A DNA stretch of 64,000 nucleotides from Leucobacter sp. L43 (lineage in GTDB: Bacteria; Actinomycetota; Actinomycetes; Actinomycetales; Microbacteriaceae), in contig NZ_JAENJG010000002.1 in assembly GCF_016597785.1 (NCBI RefSeq), positions 546,081 to 610,080 of the forward strand, written 5' to 3'. This document shows positions 17,191-25,595 of the stretch, one piece after another. The first letter of the stretch is position 1. Every line of letters begins with the position of its first letter. The notes under the pieces are model-generated. The model was given only the letters and a program-made list of their open reading frames with translations. It made no database searches and was not told where the DNA came from. A program made the position numbers and the translations under genes.

Positions 17191-17244
17191 GCCGATACCG
17201 CCGATACCGCCGATACCGCCGATACAGCCGATACAGCCGATGCA
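17191..17244. repeat. 9-bp tandem repeat, six units
   Basis: Units are three GCCGATACC, two GCCGATACA and one GCCGATGCA in direct succession. The block lies between the tRNA-Gln terminator and the stop codon of the leftward DUF4031-HD gene. A frame through it would read as repeated Ala-Asp-Thr, but there is no sign that it is translated. Confidence 0.85.
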
Positions 17245-17259
17245 GTCGCGGCATCCGCT

Positions 17260-18219
17260 CTATCCCCGGAGGCGCGCGACCTCTGCAGCGACGTTGGCGC
17301 GCGCACGCGATTCCCACAGATGGCGCGCGGCGGCGGTGAAGTACACCGACGGCCGATCGAGGTACGCCTCGAGAATGCGGGCGCGTTCTGCCGCGAAGTC
17401 CGCGTCGGGAACGTGCGCGTACTCCGAGCGCACGGCCGCTGCGTACTCCGCATAGCGAGACGGAGACGATGCGAAGATCCAGAGATCCACATCAAGCAGG
17501 TGCGCGAGTGTGGTGCCCGGCCGTGCCCGCGGGCCGGATCGCGGCCCGCTCACGCCCGCATCCGTATCGGGAATCGTCGCGACGATGCTCGTGCGAACCT
17601 CGTCGACGAGGTCGCTCTGGAGTCCCAATGCGGTGAGTGCTGACGATGCCAGCGCCGCAGACGCACGTTCGTCCTCACCGGTGGCTCCCGTGTACACCGC
17701 GTCGTGGAACCAGGCTGCCAGCAGCGTCGCGGGGGAGACGCGTTCCCCGCGAGTCTCCAGATGGTCGAGAGCGAGCAGCACATCTTCGAGGTGGCGCTCG
17801 TCGTGGTACCTGCGGTGCGGCTCGTTCCACCGCACGAGCAGATCGTCGCCGAGTTTCCGCCACGCATCGACGGCGGTGCTCGCGACCCCGAGCTGCACGC
17901 CCAGCACGCCCCACTGCTCGTGGAGGTACTGCCGGCGGCGCAGGGGAGTGACCGCATCGCGATCCACCTGGCGCACTCGCAACCCGCTCTCGCGCAGTCG
18001 AAGCACCACCTCGCGGCCCGTCACGGGCAGTGCTCCGAGCGCCACGGCACGATCGAAATTCGCGGCGGCGACGTCGTAATGGTCGAGATCGAAGCTTCGA
18101 CGCGGAAACCCGAGCAACCGCGCGAACGCGTGCAGTTCATCGGTGCTCGTATCCGAGACGAGGTGGCTCCAGAGGGTGCCGTGCGCGGGCCAAGCCGGCG
18201 GGTCGATGAGGATCGCCAT
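17260..18219 (-). CDS. DUF4031 - HD-domain fusion protein
   Basis: The 319-residue protein has an N-terminal DUF4031 module (about 1-85, beginning MAILIDPPAWPAHGTLWSHL, with FPRRSFDLDHYDV). This is joined to an HD-superfamily phosphohydrolase-like domain (about 110-310) with the metal motif RRYHDERHLEDVL and AAWFHDAVY (His-Asp), then LLDVDLWIFA. The HD residues are intact, so metal-dependent phosphohydrolase activity is likely; the substrate is unknown. TACGCT lies 6 nt before the ATG, so the message is probably leaderless. Confidence 0.8.
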   Translation of the reverse strand: MAILIDPPAWPAHGTLWSHLVSDTSTDELHAFARLLGFPRRSFDLDHYDVAAANFDRAVALGALPVTGREVVLRLRESGLRVRQVDRDAVTPLRRRQYLHEQWGVLGVQLGVASTAVDAWRKLGDDLLVRWNEPHRRYHDERHLEDVLLALDHLETRGERVSPATLLAAWFHDAVYTGATGEDERASAALASSALTALGLQSDLVDEVRTSIVATIPDTDAGVSGPRSGPRARPGTTLAHLLDVDLWIFASSPSRYAEYAAAVRSEYAHVPDADFAAERARILEAYLDRPSVYFTAAARHLWESRARANVAAEVARLRG

Positions 18220-18225
18220 TCGTTC

Positions 18226-18231
18226 AGCGTA
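18226..18231 (-). promoter_or_regulatory. -10 box of leaderless DUF4031-HD gene
   Basis: TACGCT on the minus strand ends 6 nt before the ATG at 18219. Confidence 0.45.
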
Positions 18232-18344
18232 CTGCTCCCATACCGGTGCACGGAGGAGCCGCGTCGGCAGAAGCGACGCTCACCGCCTACCACAACGGGT
18301 TTCCGCACGCCGCCCCCTGGCCGCTCAGCCCGGGCGCTGCGACC

Positions 18345-19715
18345 ATGGGTTCCATGGCGACTTCACCTTCCGTACTCACCGACCCCCTCTCTCGCTCGGC
18401 GCGAAAGGCGCGCGTCGGGATTGCGAAACTGGTGCAGGACGACGCACCGAAGCTCATGACCCGCGGCTACGGCTTCGGTGCGGCGATCTGGGACCGCACC
18501 CGAGCGGGAGCGCGAGCGGTGCCCATGCGGCTGCTGGGGCGGCAGGCGCTGCTCGTACGCGGAGCCGAAGGCGTTGCGACGTTCTACGACAACGACCGCA
18601 TTGCTCGCCACGGGGCGATGCCGGCATTCGTGCAGGAGACGTTGTTCGGCCACGGATCAGTGCACAGCCTCGACGGCACGGAGCACCGTCACCGGAAAGC
18701 GACCTTCGTCGACGTCGCGTACGAAGACGCGGCGGTCGAGGCGCTGAAGCCGCTGCTCGAACGCGAGTGGCGCGCCGAGCGAGACGAGTGGATCGCGGGC
18801 GGCGATCGGTCCGCGTACGACGCGGCAGCCGGGGCTCTCGGACGCGCCATCATGCACTGGGCCGGGCTGCCGGGCACCGATGAGGCGCTCACCCGCTGGT
18901 CGGCGCGGATGGCGCAGATCGTGGACGGCTTCGGGGCGCCGTACTCGCCGAGCTTTCCGCTCGCAGCCGCGAATCGCGCGTGGTCCGACCGTCATGCGCG
19001 CAAGCTCATCGAGGCGGTGCGCGGGGGCGAGCTCGACGCTCCGGAAGGATCGGCGCTGCGCGCCTGGGCGTGGCACCGGGACGAGAACGACCTGCTGCTC
19101 CCCGCGAATCTCGCCGGCATCGAGCTGCAGAACTGCATCCGTCCAATGGTCGCCGTCGCCCGCTTCGTCGCGTTCGCCGCGAAAGAACTTCACGACCGGC
19201 CCGAGTGGCGCGATCGCATCGCCGCGTCGGTGGAGGAGCGCGGCGGCGCCCTCGTCGATGACCCGGTCGCGGTCGCCTTCGCGCAGGAGGTGCGCCGCAC
19301 TGCTCCCTTCGTGCCGGTGCTGCCTGGCTGGGCGACGACGGACATCGAGGTCGACGGAGAAGTGGTGCCGAAGGGCGGGCGCGTCGTCCTCGACATCCTC
19401 GGCACGAACACCGACGACCGCTCGTGGGAGCGGGCCGGTGCCTTCGATCCCTCGCGATTCCTGGGGGTCGACGACTACGAGGCGATCGACACCTTCATCC
19501 CGCACGGCGGTGCGGGAGTCGCGACGGGCCACCGCTGCCCCGGGGAGAAGCTCGCCATTGCAGGGCTCGCTGCTGCGGCCGCGGCACTGAGCGACCCGCG
19601 TGTGCGCATACTCGACGAGGGCCTCGAGGTGAACCGACGCCGTCTGCCGACGAAGCCGGCCTCGGGAGGCAAGGTGCGCGCGGCGGCGGCCGTTGCGAAG
19701 TGCCCGTTCCACTGA
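18345..19715 (+). CDS. Cytochrome P450, CYP152-type fatty acid peroxygenase/decarboxylase
   Basis: The 456-residue haem-thiolate enzyme has the cysteine-ligand loop GAGVATGHRCPGE (Cys 398) and the EVRR helix-K segment. The I-helix carries IRP (Arg 266-Pro 267) in place of the usual acid-alcohol pair, the hallmark of H2O2-using CYP152 enzymes that bind the fatty acid carboxylate. The segment TLFGHGSVHSLDG gives Phe 101 and His 107, aligning with Phe79 and His85 of OleT, where BS-beta and SP-alpha hydroxylases have Gln at the latter position. This points to terminal-alkene formation by decarboxylation, possibly with hydroxylation. ATGs at 18345 and 18354 are both possible. No redox partner gene is nearby, consistent with peroxide use. 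Confidence 0.88.
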   Translation: MGSMATSPSVLTDPLSRSARKARVGIAKLVQDDAPKLMTRGYGFGAAIWDRTRAGARAVPMRLLGRQALLVRGAEGVATFYDNDRIARHGAMPAFVQETLFGHGSVHSLDGTEHRHRKATFVDVAYEDAAVEALKPLLEREWRAERDEWIAGGDRSAYDAAAGALGRAIMHWAGLPGTDEALTRWSARMAQIVDGFGAPYSPSFPLAAANRAWSDRHARKLIEAVRGGELDAPEGSALRAWAWHRDENDLLLPANLAGIELQNCIRPMVAVARFVAFAAKELHDRPEWRDRIAASVEERGGALVDDPVAVAFAQEVRRTAPFVPVLPGWATTDIEVDGEVVPKGGRVVLDILGTNTDDRSWERAGAFDPSRFLGVDDYEAIDTFIPHGGAGVATGHRCPGEKLAIAGLAAAAAALSDPRVRILDEGLEVNRRRLPTKPASGGKVRAAAAVAKCPFH

Positions 19716-19740
19716 GCGTAGACGAGCGCGGGAAAGCCGC

Positions 19741-19746
19741 TACTGT
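19741..19746 (+). promoter_or_regulatory. -10 box of leaderless glycerophosphodiester phosphodiesterase gene
   Basis: TACTGT ends 6 nt before the ATG at 19753; no Shine-Dalgarno is present. Confidence 0.5.
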
Positions 19747-19752
19747 GATCGC

Positions 19753-20553
19753 ATGTCGACTGATGAGTCAACGCAGCACCCGTACCTCGCCGGCCGGGCA
19801 CGGCCGCAGATCATCGCGCACCGAGGGTTCGTGGCCTCGGAGCTCGCGGCCATCGGCGTAGCGGAGAACACGCGTGCCGCCTTCACGGCTGCGCTCGCCG
19901 CAGGGGCCGACTGCTTGGAGACGGACTGCCGCCTGACGCGCGACGGCGTGGTGGTGCTCGCTCACGATGCTGACCTCACGCGAGTCGCGAACGATTCACG
20001 GGCCATCGCCCAGGTCGATCTCGCCGAGCTCGACGAGATCTTCGCCGCGCGCGGCGGGCTGCTGACGCTCGAGCGGGCACTCACCGAGTTTCCGCGGGCG
20101 CACTGGAACATCGACGTCAAATCGAGGGCGGTCGCCGCGCCGCTCGGCAGAGCTGTCGCCCCGCATGGAGCGCGGGTGCTGGTGACGAGCTTCTCCGACG
20201 CCTATCGCCGGGCAGCGCTCGCCGCCGCAGCGGCTGAACCTCGGGCGACGCCGCCAGCGACCTCCCCGGGGAAGCATGCGCTGGTGCGTGTGCTGCTCGC
20301 CGTCGCCAGCGGAGCCCCGCGTGTGATCGAGCGAGCGTTCGCGGGACTCGACGCTCTGCAGATTCCGGAGCGTCACGGCCGGTTCCGAGTGCTCACCCCG
20401 CGCCTCATCGCCGCAGCCCGCGCGCACGGCGTCGAAGTGCATGTGTGGACCGTCAACGACGGTCAGCGGATGCGAGAACTGCTCGAGATGGGGGTCGACG
20501 GCGTCGTCACGGACCGCACGGACGTCGCGGTGGCCGCACTCCGGTCGCGGTGA
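19753..20553 (+). CDS. Glycerophosphodiester phosphodiesterase
   Basis: This 266-residue TIM-barrel enzyme hydrolyses deacylated phospholipids to an alcohol and glycerol 3-phosphate. It has the GDPD motifs IIAHRGF, ENTRAAFTAAL, CLETDCRLTRDGVVVLAHD, WNIDVKS and HVWTVND. No signal peptide is visible, so it is probably cytoplasmic. It lies upstream of a phosphate-ester/phosphonate-type transport operon on the same strand, which may be chance or may reflect phosphorus scavenging. The alternative upstream ATG at 19693 lies within the P450 gene and lacks support. Confidence 0.9.
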   Translation: MSTDESTQHPYLAGRARPQIIAHRGFVASELAAIGVAENTRAAFTAALAAGADCLETDCRLTRDGVVVLAHDADLTRVANDSRAIAQVDLAELDEIFAARGGLLTLERALTEFPRAHWNIDVKSRAVAAPLGRAVAPHGARVLVTSFSDAYRRAALAAAAAEPRATPPATSPGKHALVRVLLAVASGAPRVIERAFAGLDALQIPERHGRFRVLTPRLIAAARAHGVEVHVWTVNDGQRMRELLEMGVDGVVTDRTDVAVAALRSR

Positions 20554-20626
20554 TCGCCTGTGCGGAGCTGGATCGCCACTGCGGAGCGGGATCACCACCG
20601 CCGTGGGAGCATGCGATAGTCGTGGG

Positions 20627-21283
20627 GTGAACGCTCCGCATCCTGCCCCTGACCTCGCCTTCGTGCTCGACTGCGTCCGCGACGATGCGGCTGCCGGGCG
20701 TCTCGCCGAGTGGGGATCGTCGAGCGTGATCGACGAGCACACGAACGCGGCCTCGTTCGGTCGTGCGCTCTTCGACGCCCTGCACGCGGCGGCGGGCCTG
20801 CATGCCGAGTTCCCGGTGGGGCATGCTGGCTTGATCCACGTCTACGGCTACTGGTTCTCCGAAGTGGCGACCCCGTTCGGGTTCAAGCGAGCGCGGTGGC
20901 AGGACGGCGAGCTGGCCCGGGCTCTCGGTCGCTCCGACGATGCGTTCCACCTGAGGCGCGGATCACCGCTCCGCGATCCCGAGTCGACGCCGCTCCAACG
21001 CGTCACTGAGGCCGCGCTCCCTCCGCTGCGGCACCCGATCGCGGGGTCTCCTGTCGGCGAGGCGCTGATCGGCGAGCGTCTGAGCCGTGTCGTGCTCGTG
21101 GAGCGTGCGGGGGCGGACGGTCCGGCGGCTCTCGTCTACGGGATCGCGGCGGCGTCGGTCACCCACGTCGACGAGCCCCTTCGGCTCATCACCGCGTTCC
21201 CCTACGAAGGCGACCGGCAGGAGCTCATCGCGGAATTCGAGGCGTATCCCGCACCGCGTTGGAATGCGGTCGCCGACTCGTAA
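20627..21283 (+). CDS. Conserved hypothetical protein
   Basis: A soluble protein of about 218 residues starting at GTG 20627, with a GATAGT -10-like box ending 6 nt upstream. I do not recognise the family. Notable segments are the aromatic HAGLIHVYGYWFSEVATPFG, in the first half, and LRLITAFPYEGDRQELIAEF near the C-terminus. There is no signal peptide or membrane helix. It lies between the phosphodiesterase and the HAD/Phn operon. Confidence 0.6.
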   Translation: MNAPHPAPDLAFVLDCVRDDAAAGRLAEWGSSSVIDEHTNAASFGRALFDALHAAAGLHAEFPVGHAGLIHVYGYWFSEVATPFGFKRARWQDGELARALGRSDDAFHLRRGSPLRDPESTPLQRVTEAALPPLRHPIAGSPVGEALIGERLSRVVLVERAGADGPAALVYGIAAASVTHVDEPLRLITAFPYEGDRQELIAEFEAYPAPRWNAVADS

Positions 21284-21332
21284 CCCGGTGTTCATCCCGC
21301 GATAGACATTTCGTCCATTTCGCACTCTAACT

Positions 21333-21349
21333 TTGGATGCATCGTCCAA
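21333..21349. promoter_or_regulatory. Candidate RpiR operator upstream of the HAD/phn operon
   Basis: TTGGA-N7-TCCAA is a 5+5 inverted repeat, 18 bp before the HAD gene ATG and within the only sizeable intergenic gap ahead of this six-gene operon. The operon's last gene is an RpiR regulator, the likely binder. Confidence 0.4.
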
Positions 21350-21366
21350 GTCGTAAGGGAGTGCGC

Positions 21367-22074
21367 ATGGCACCGAGCATCGTCTTCGACTTCGATGGCA
21401 CCCTGGCCATCGGTCACGGGCCCGTCCGCGCGTACGCGGCGTGCGTGGCCGATGGCGCCGCAGTCGAGCCGGGCTTCATCGAGCGCGTCGACGCCGAGCT
21501 CGCGCGTTATGACGCGGGCGCGAGCTCGTATCGGGATGGATACGACATCGTCGGATCTCTCGCCGAGGCAGCGGGCGTGAGCGACGGCGATCGCGCCGCG
21601 GCCTACGAGCGCAGCCGCACACGTCTCGGCAGCGACCTCGCCGTCGTCGACACGATCGCCGACCTCGACTCGGCGCTCGAGCGGCTGGGCCGAACCGCCC
21701 GTCTCGTGCTCGCGACGAACGCGCCGGAGACCGGCGTCGCCGCCGTGCTCGACGCCTGGGGGGTGCGGGATCGCTTCGACGAACTGCACTACACCGTCGG
21801 CAAGCCGGTCGGCCTCGCGCGGCTCATCAAGCGGCTGATCGCCGAGGGACCGGTGCTCGCGATCGGCGACATCTTCGAGTTCGACCTCGCGCCGGCGGCC
21901 GCTCTCGGCGCCGACACGGCTCTCGTCGGTGCGACTGCAGCGACCGCTCCAGTTTCGGTGACGATGCGCGGGCGCTCGCTCGCCGACCTCGTCCCCGACC
22001 TTCACACCTGGGCCGCGTCTGCGGCATCCAGCACGTCCGCGCCGCTCGGCGCGGGATCCGGTATCGAAAGGTAA
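21367..22074 (+). CDS. HAD-superfamily hydrolase (phosphatase)
   Basis: The 235-residue protein has motif I FDFDGTLA (nucleophile Asp 8, acid/base Asp 10), motif II VLATNAPETG, a lysine in GKPVGLARLIKRL, and motif IV-like LAIGDIFEFDLA. Phosphonoacetaldehyde hydrolases would show a different motif I and a catalytic cap lysine that I do not see, so a phosphomonoester phosphatase is more likely. The ATG follows AAGGGAG. It is the first gene of an operon with a PhnD-type binding protein, ATPase and two permeases, so it may release phosphate from the imported compound. Confidence 0.85.
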   Translation: MAPSIVFDFDGTLAIGHGPVRAYAACVADGAAVEPGFIERVDAELARYDAGASSYRDGYDIVGSLAEAAGVSDGDRAAAYERSRTRLGSDLAVVDTIADLDSALERLGRTARLVLATNAPETGVAAVLDAWGVRDRFDELHYTVGKPVGLARLIKRLIAEGPVLAIGDIFEFDLAPAAALGADTALVGATAATAPVSVTMRGRSLADLVPDLHTWAASAASSTSAPLGAGSGIER

Positions 22075-22082
22075 CCCCACTC

Positions 22083-23096
22083 ATGCGTTCATCCGTTCTC
22101 GCAGTAGGCGCTCTCACCGTCGCCGCGCTCGGTCTCGCCGGTTGCAGCGCCACCGACTCGGCGGCATCGTCAGCCGACGAAGCGCAGGCCTGGCCCGACT
22201 CCATCACGCTCTCATTGGTGCCGTCGGTCGAGGGCGAAGACCTCGCCGAGGCACTCGATCCACTGACGACGTATCTCTCCGACGGGTTGGGCATCGAGGT
22301 CGAGGGCGTCGTCGCGAGCGATTACGCCGCGACCGTCGAAGCGCTCGGCGCCGACCAGGCGCAGGTCGTCATCACCGATGCGGGATCCCTGTACAACGCC
22401 ATCGAGCAGTACGACGCCGAGCTGGTGCTGCGCGACGTGCGCTTCGGCGCGACCTCGTACGCCGCGGTCGCGTACACGAACAATCCCGACAAGTACTGCG
22501 ACGCCGAGCCGGTGATGGCGACCTACGCCGCGAGCGACATCGAGCTGTCGTACTGCAACGGCACCGAAGCGGCCGGCGCAGACGCGATGGGTGCCGGCCC
22601 GGCCGGCATCGACGCGCTCGAGAAGATCGACGAGGGCACCCGGGTCGCACTGCAGGCGGCGACCTCGCCCGCCGGTTACCAGTACCCGGTCGTCGCCATG
22701 CGCGACGCCGGCATCGACACCGACACCGACATCGAGCAGGTGCCGGTGGAGGGCAACAACAACGCCGTGCTCGCGGTCGCGAACGGCGACGCCGAGGTGA
22801 GCTTCGGCTACTGGGATGCTCGCACGACCGTGACGGCCGAGGCCCCCGATGTGGCGGAGAAGGTCACGGCGTTCGCCTACACCGAGATGATTCCGAACGG
22901 CGGCGTCGCGGTCGCCCCGTCGCTGCCCGCCGATCTCGTCGAGCAGCTCACCGAATTGATGGCCGAGTACGCCGACTCCTCTGAGGAAGCCGAGGCCGTG
23001 ATGTTCGACCTCGTCGGACTCTCGGGATGGACCACCGAGACCGCCGAAGATGAGATCGCGCGCTACGGCGAGATCCTGGGCGAGTTCTCCAACTGA
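22083..23096 (+). CDS. PhnD-type phosphate/phosphonate ABC transporter substrate-binding lipoprotein
   Basis: The 337-residue secreted lipoprotein has a signal peptide ending in lipobox LAGC (Cys about 21). The mature part follows the PhnD/PtxB family pattern: [34 protein letters not shown], the ligand-site segment [10 protein letters not shown], and [13 protein letters not shown]. Family members bind phosphonates, phosphite or related oxyanions. A spacing of 8 bp from the HAD gene and 14 bp to the ATPase gene indicates one operon. The exact ligand is not decided by sequence. Confidence 0.85.
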   Translation: MRSSVLAVGALTVAALGLAGCSATDSAASSADEAQAWPDSITLSLVPSVEGEDLAEALDPLTTYLSDGLGIEVEGVVASDYAATVEALGADQAQVVITDAGSLYNAIEQYDAELVLRDVRFGATSYAAVAYTNNPDKYCDAEPVMATYAASDIELSYCNGTEAAGADAMGAGPAGIDALEKIDEGTRVALQAATSPAGYQYPVVAMRDAGIDTDTDIEQVPVEGNNNAVLAVANGDAEVSFGYWDARTTVTAEAPDVAEKVTAFAYTEMIPNGGVAVAPSLPADLVEQLTELMAEYADSSEEAEAVMFDLVGLSGWTTETAEDEIARYGEILGEFSN

Positions 23097-23110
23097 CCAG
23101 AACCAGGTAC

Positions 23111-23947
23111 ATGTCACACTCACTCGATGAGCGCCGCGGGGCGAGCGGCCGGTGCACGCCGGACGCCGCCTCGTGGCGCATCGCCCTCGACCGCGTCTCG
23201 GTCACCTATCCCACCGGCACACGCGCTCTGCGCGATGTCTCGCTGAGCATCGACCCCGGCGAGATGGTGTCGATCGTCGGGCTCTCCGGATCCGGCAAGT
23301 CCACCCTCATCCGCACCATCAACGGTCTCGTCGGCGCCACCGAGGGAAGCGTCACGGTCGGCCCGCACCGCATCTCAGAGCTGCGGGGTCGCGGGCTCCG
23401 GGAGGCACGCGGGCACATCGGAATGATCTTCCAGGCCTTCAACCTCGCGGAGCGGGCGAGCGTCTACCGCAACACTCTGGTCGGCCGCTTCGCGCACTCC
23501 CCGGCGTACCGCACGCTGCTCGGCATTCCAAGCGCTGAGGATCGCGAGCTCGCGCTGCGCGCGCTCGACTCCGTCGGCATCCTCGACAAGGTGTGGCACC
23601 GCGCCGGTGCGCTCTCCGGCGGCCAGAAACAACGCGTCGCGATCGCCCGCGCACTGTCGCAGGAGCCGAGTGTGATGCTCGCCGACGAGCCGGTCGCGAG
23701 CCTCGACCCGCCCACGGCGCACGCGGTGATGGCCGACCTGGAGCGCATCAACGCGGAGCGCGGTCTCACCGTGCTCGTGAACATCCACCTCATGGACCTC
23801 GCGCGGCAGTACACGAACCGCATGATCGGTTTGCGCGACGGCCGGGTCGTGTACGACGGATCAGCCGCCGCTGCGACCGACGCCGACTTCGAGCAGATCT
23901 ACGGGCGTCCGATCCAGCCGCGCGATCGCCTCGGAGAACGGGCGTGA
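23111..23947 (+). CDS. PhnC-type ABC transporter ATP-binding protein
   Basis: The 278-residue nucleotide-binding subunit has Walker [10 protein letters not shown], the Q-loop segment [15 protein letters not shown], signature LSGGQKQRV, Walker [11 protein letters not shown] and an H-loop in NIHLMDLA. The [10 protein letters not shown] and [17 protein letters not shown] segments are characteristic of PhnC. Its stop overlaps the GTG of the next gene. The N-terminal ~20 residues are poorly conserved, so a start slightly downstream is possible. Confidence 0.87.
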   Translation: MSHSLDERRGASGRCTPDAASWRIALDRVSVTYPTGTRALRDVSLSIDPGEMVSIVGLSGSGKSTLIRTINGLVGATEGSVTVGPHRISELRGRGLREARGHIGMIFQAFNLAERASVYRNTLVGRFAHSPAYRTLLGIPSAEDRELALRALDSVGILDKVWHRAGALSGGQKQRVAIARALSQEPSVMLADEPVASLDPPTAHAVMADLERINAERGLTVLVNIHLMDLARQYTNRMIGLRDGRVVYDGSAAAATDADFEQIYGRPIQPRDRLGERA

Positions 23948-24753
23948 CCGCGATTCTGCGCGAACTCGAGGTGCCGCCGAAACCGCGGCACACCCTGCGC
24001 ACGGTGCTGATCGTCTCCGCCATCGCGGCGTTCACGATCGCCACCTGCCTGCCGGCGATCGGCGGCATCGAGCTCGATCTCGCGGTGATCGCGAAGCACT
24101 GGCGCAACGGCGTGACGAAGCTCGTGCAGCTCGCGCAACCGAACTTCGCCTTCGTGCCGCGCACCCTGGCGCCGCTGCTCGAGACGCTGCAGATGGCGCT
24201 CGTCGGCGCGGCCGCCGCGGCGCTGTGCTCGATCCCGCTCACGCTGTGGGCAGCGGCTCCGACGAACCCGAACCGCGTCGCTCGGGGCGTCGTGCGCACG
24301 CTCAACAATGTGAACCGCGCCGTGCCCGACCTGGTGTTCGCCACCGTGCTCGTGGCGATGGTGGGCGTCGGCGCACTGCCGGGCGTCATCACGCTCTTCC
24401 TCTTCAACATCGGCATCGTGGTGAAGCTGGTCTCCGAGGCGATCGATGCCGCCGATCACCGCTACATGGAGGCGGGACGTGCGGCTGGAGGCACGCAGTT
24501 CCAGATCAACCGGGCGACGGCGCTGCCGCAGGCCTGGCCGCTGTTCGCGAATCAATGGCTCTACGCGCTCGAACTCAACGTGCGCGTATCGGCGATTCTC
24601 GGCATCGTTGGCGCGGGCGGCATCGGGCGTCTGCTCGATGAGCGGCGGGGGTTCTACGCCTACTCCGATGTCTCCGTCATCATCCTCGAGATCCTCGTCG
24701 TGGTCATCGCCATCGAGGTCCTCTCCAATCTGCTGCGCCGGAGGCTCGTATGA
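23944..24753 (+). CDS. PhnE-type ABC permease (first)
   Basis: The 269-residue protein has about six transmembrane segments and the cytoplasmic coupling motif [21 protein letters not shown], which contains the EAA-like loop of PhnE permeases, followed by [12 protein letters not shown]. It starts at GTG overlapping the phnC-type stop (GTGA) and ends in an ATGA overlap with the second permease. Two different PhnE paralogues are common in such operons and likely form a heterodimer. Confidence 0.86.
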   Translation: MTAILRELEVPPKPRHTLRTVLIVSAIAAFTIATCLPAIGGIELDLAVIAKHWRNGVTKLVQLAQPNFAFVPRTLAPLLETLQMALVGAAAAALCSIPLTLWAAAPTNPNRVARGVVRTLNNVNRAVPDLVFATVLVAMVGVGALPGVITLFLFNIGIVVKLVSEAIDAADHRYMEAGRAAGGTQFQINRATALPQAWPLFANQWLYALELNVRVSAILGIVGAGGIGRLLDERRGFYAYSDVSVIILEILVVVIAIEVLSNLLRRRLV

Positions 24754-25595
24754 CCGTGATGCTGAACGCCCCGGTGCCAGGCGCACCCACTGCGCCCCGC
24801 CCGGGCTCGCGCGACCTTCCGCCGCGGCCTTCGCGCGTCGCGGCGACGGCGTGGGCGATCGCGGCGGCGCTCGTCGTGCTTGCGGCGGCAGGCACGCTGC
24901 AGATCTCGTGGAACGACCTTCCGTCGGTTCCCGGCCAGGTCGCCCACTATCTCCGGCTGATGTTCGAGGCTCCGAACTGGGAGAAGCTGCCGCGCGCGCT
25001 GTTCGAGACGTGGCGGTCGATCTCGATGGCGTGGATCGGCGCCATGCTCTGCGTCGCCGTGTCGATTCCGCTCGGGATGCTCGCCGCGAACGGCGTCGGG
25101 CCCCTCTGGGTGCGAGCGCTGCTGCGCGGCATCTTCGCGGTGCTGCGCGCCGTTCCCGAGGTGATCATCGCGCTCGTGCTGCTCACCGTCACCGGGTTGA
25201 CGCCGCTGACGGGAGCGCTCGCACTCGCGATCGCGGGGATCGGCACCCAGGGCAAATGGGTGTACGAGACCGTCGAGTCAGCGCAGGACGGTGCGGTCGA
25301 GGCCGTGCGCGCAGCGGGCGGCACCACCGCGGACGTGACCAGGTGGGCGATCTGGCCGGCCGTCGCCCCCGCGCTCCTCTCGTTCGCGCTGTATCGATTC
25401 GAGATCAACATCCGCACCTCCGCGGTACTCGGACTCGTGGGCGCCGGCGGTATCGGAAGTATGCTGTCGAACTACACGAACTACCGGCAGTGGGACACCG
25501 TCGGCATGCTGCTCATCGTCGTCATCGCGGCGACGATGCTCATGGACGCCGTCTCGGGAGCCATTCGTCGCCGCATCATGAACGGAAGCAGATGA
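24750..25595 (+). CDS. PhnE-type ABC permease (second)
   Basis: The 281-residue paralogue of the preceding gene has the same pattern: LFETWRSISMAWIGAMLC, EAVRAAGGTTADVTRWAI (coupling loop) and LGLVGAGGIGSMLS. A proline/arginine-rich N-terminal extension of about 30 residues precedes the first helix. The stop overlaps the start of the regulator gene (ATGA), so transporter and regulator are translationally linked. Confidence 0.86.
   Translation: MTVMLNAPVPGAPTAPRPGSRDLPPRPSRVAATAWAIAAALVVLAAAGTLQISWNDLPSVPGQVAHYLRLMFEAPNWEKLPRALFETWRSISMAWIGAMLCVAVSIPLGMLAANGVGPLWVRALLRGIFAVLRAVPEVIIALVLLTVTGLTPLTGALALAIAGIGTQGKWVYETVESAQDGAVEAVRAAGGTTADVTRWAIWPAVAPALLSFALYRFEINIRTSAVLGLVGAGGIGSMLSNYTNYRQWDTVGMLLIVVIAATMLMDAVSGAIRRRIMNGSR

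Noticed and set aside
17191..17244. CRISPR-like or coding repeat
   Set aside because: Units are 9 bp and contiguous with no spacers; no cas genes are present and no start or ribosome-binding site suggests translation.
21367..22074. Phosphonoacetaldehyde hydrolase (PhnX) call for the HAD gene
   Set aside because: Motif I is FDFDGTLA, not the PhnX type, and the cap lysine motif is not seen, despite the PhnD-type neighbours.
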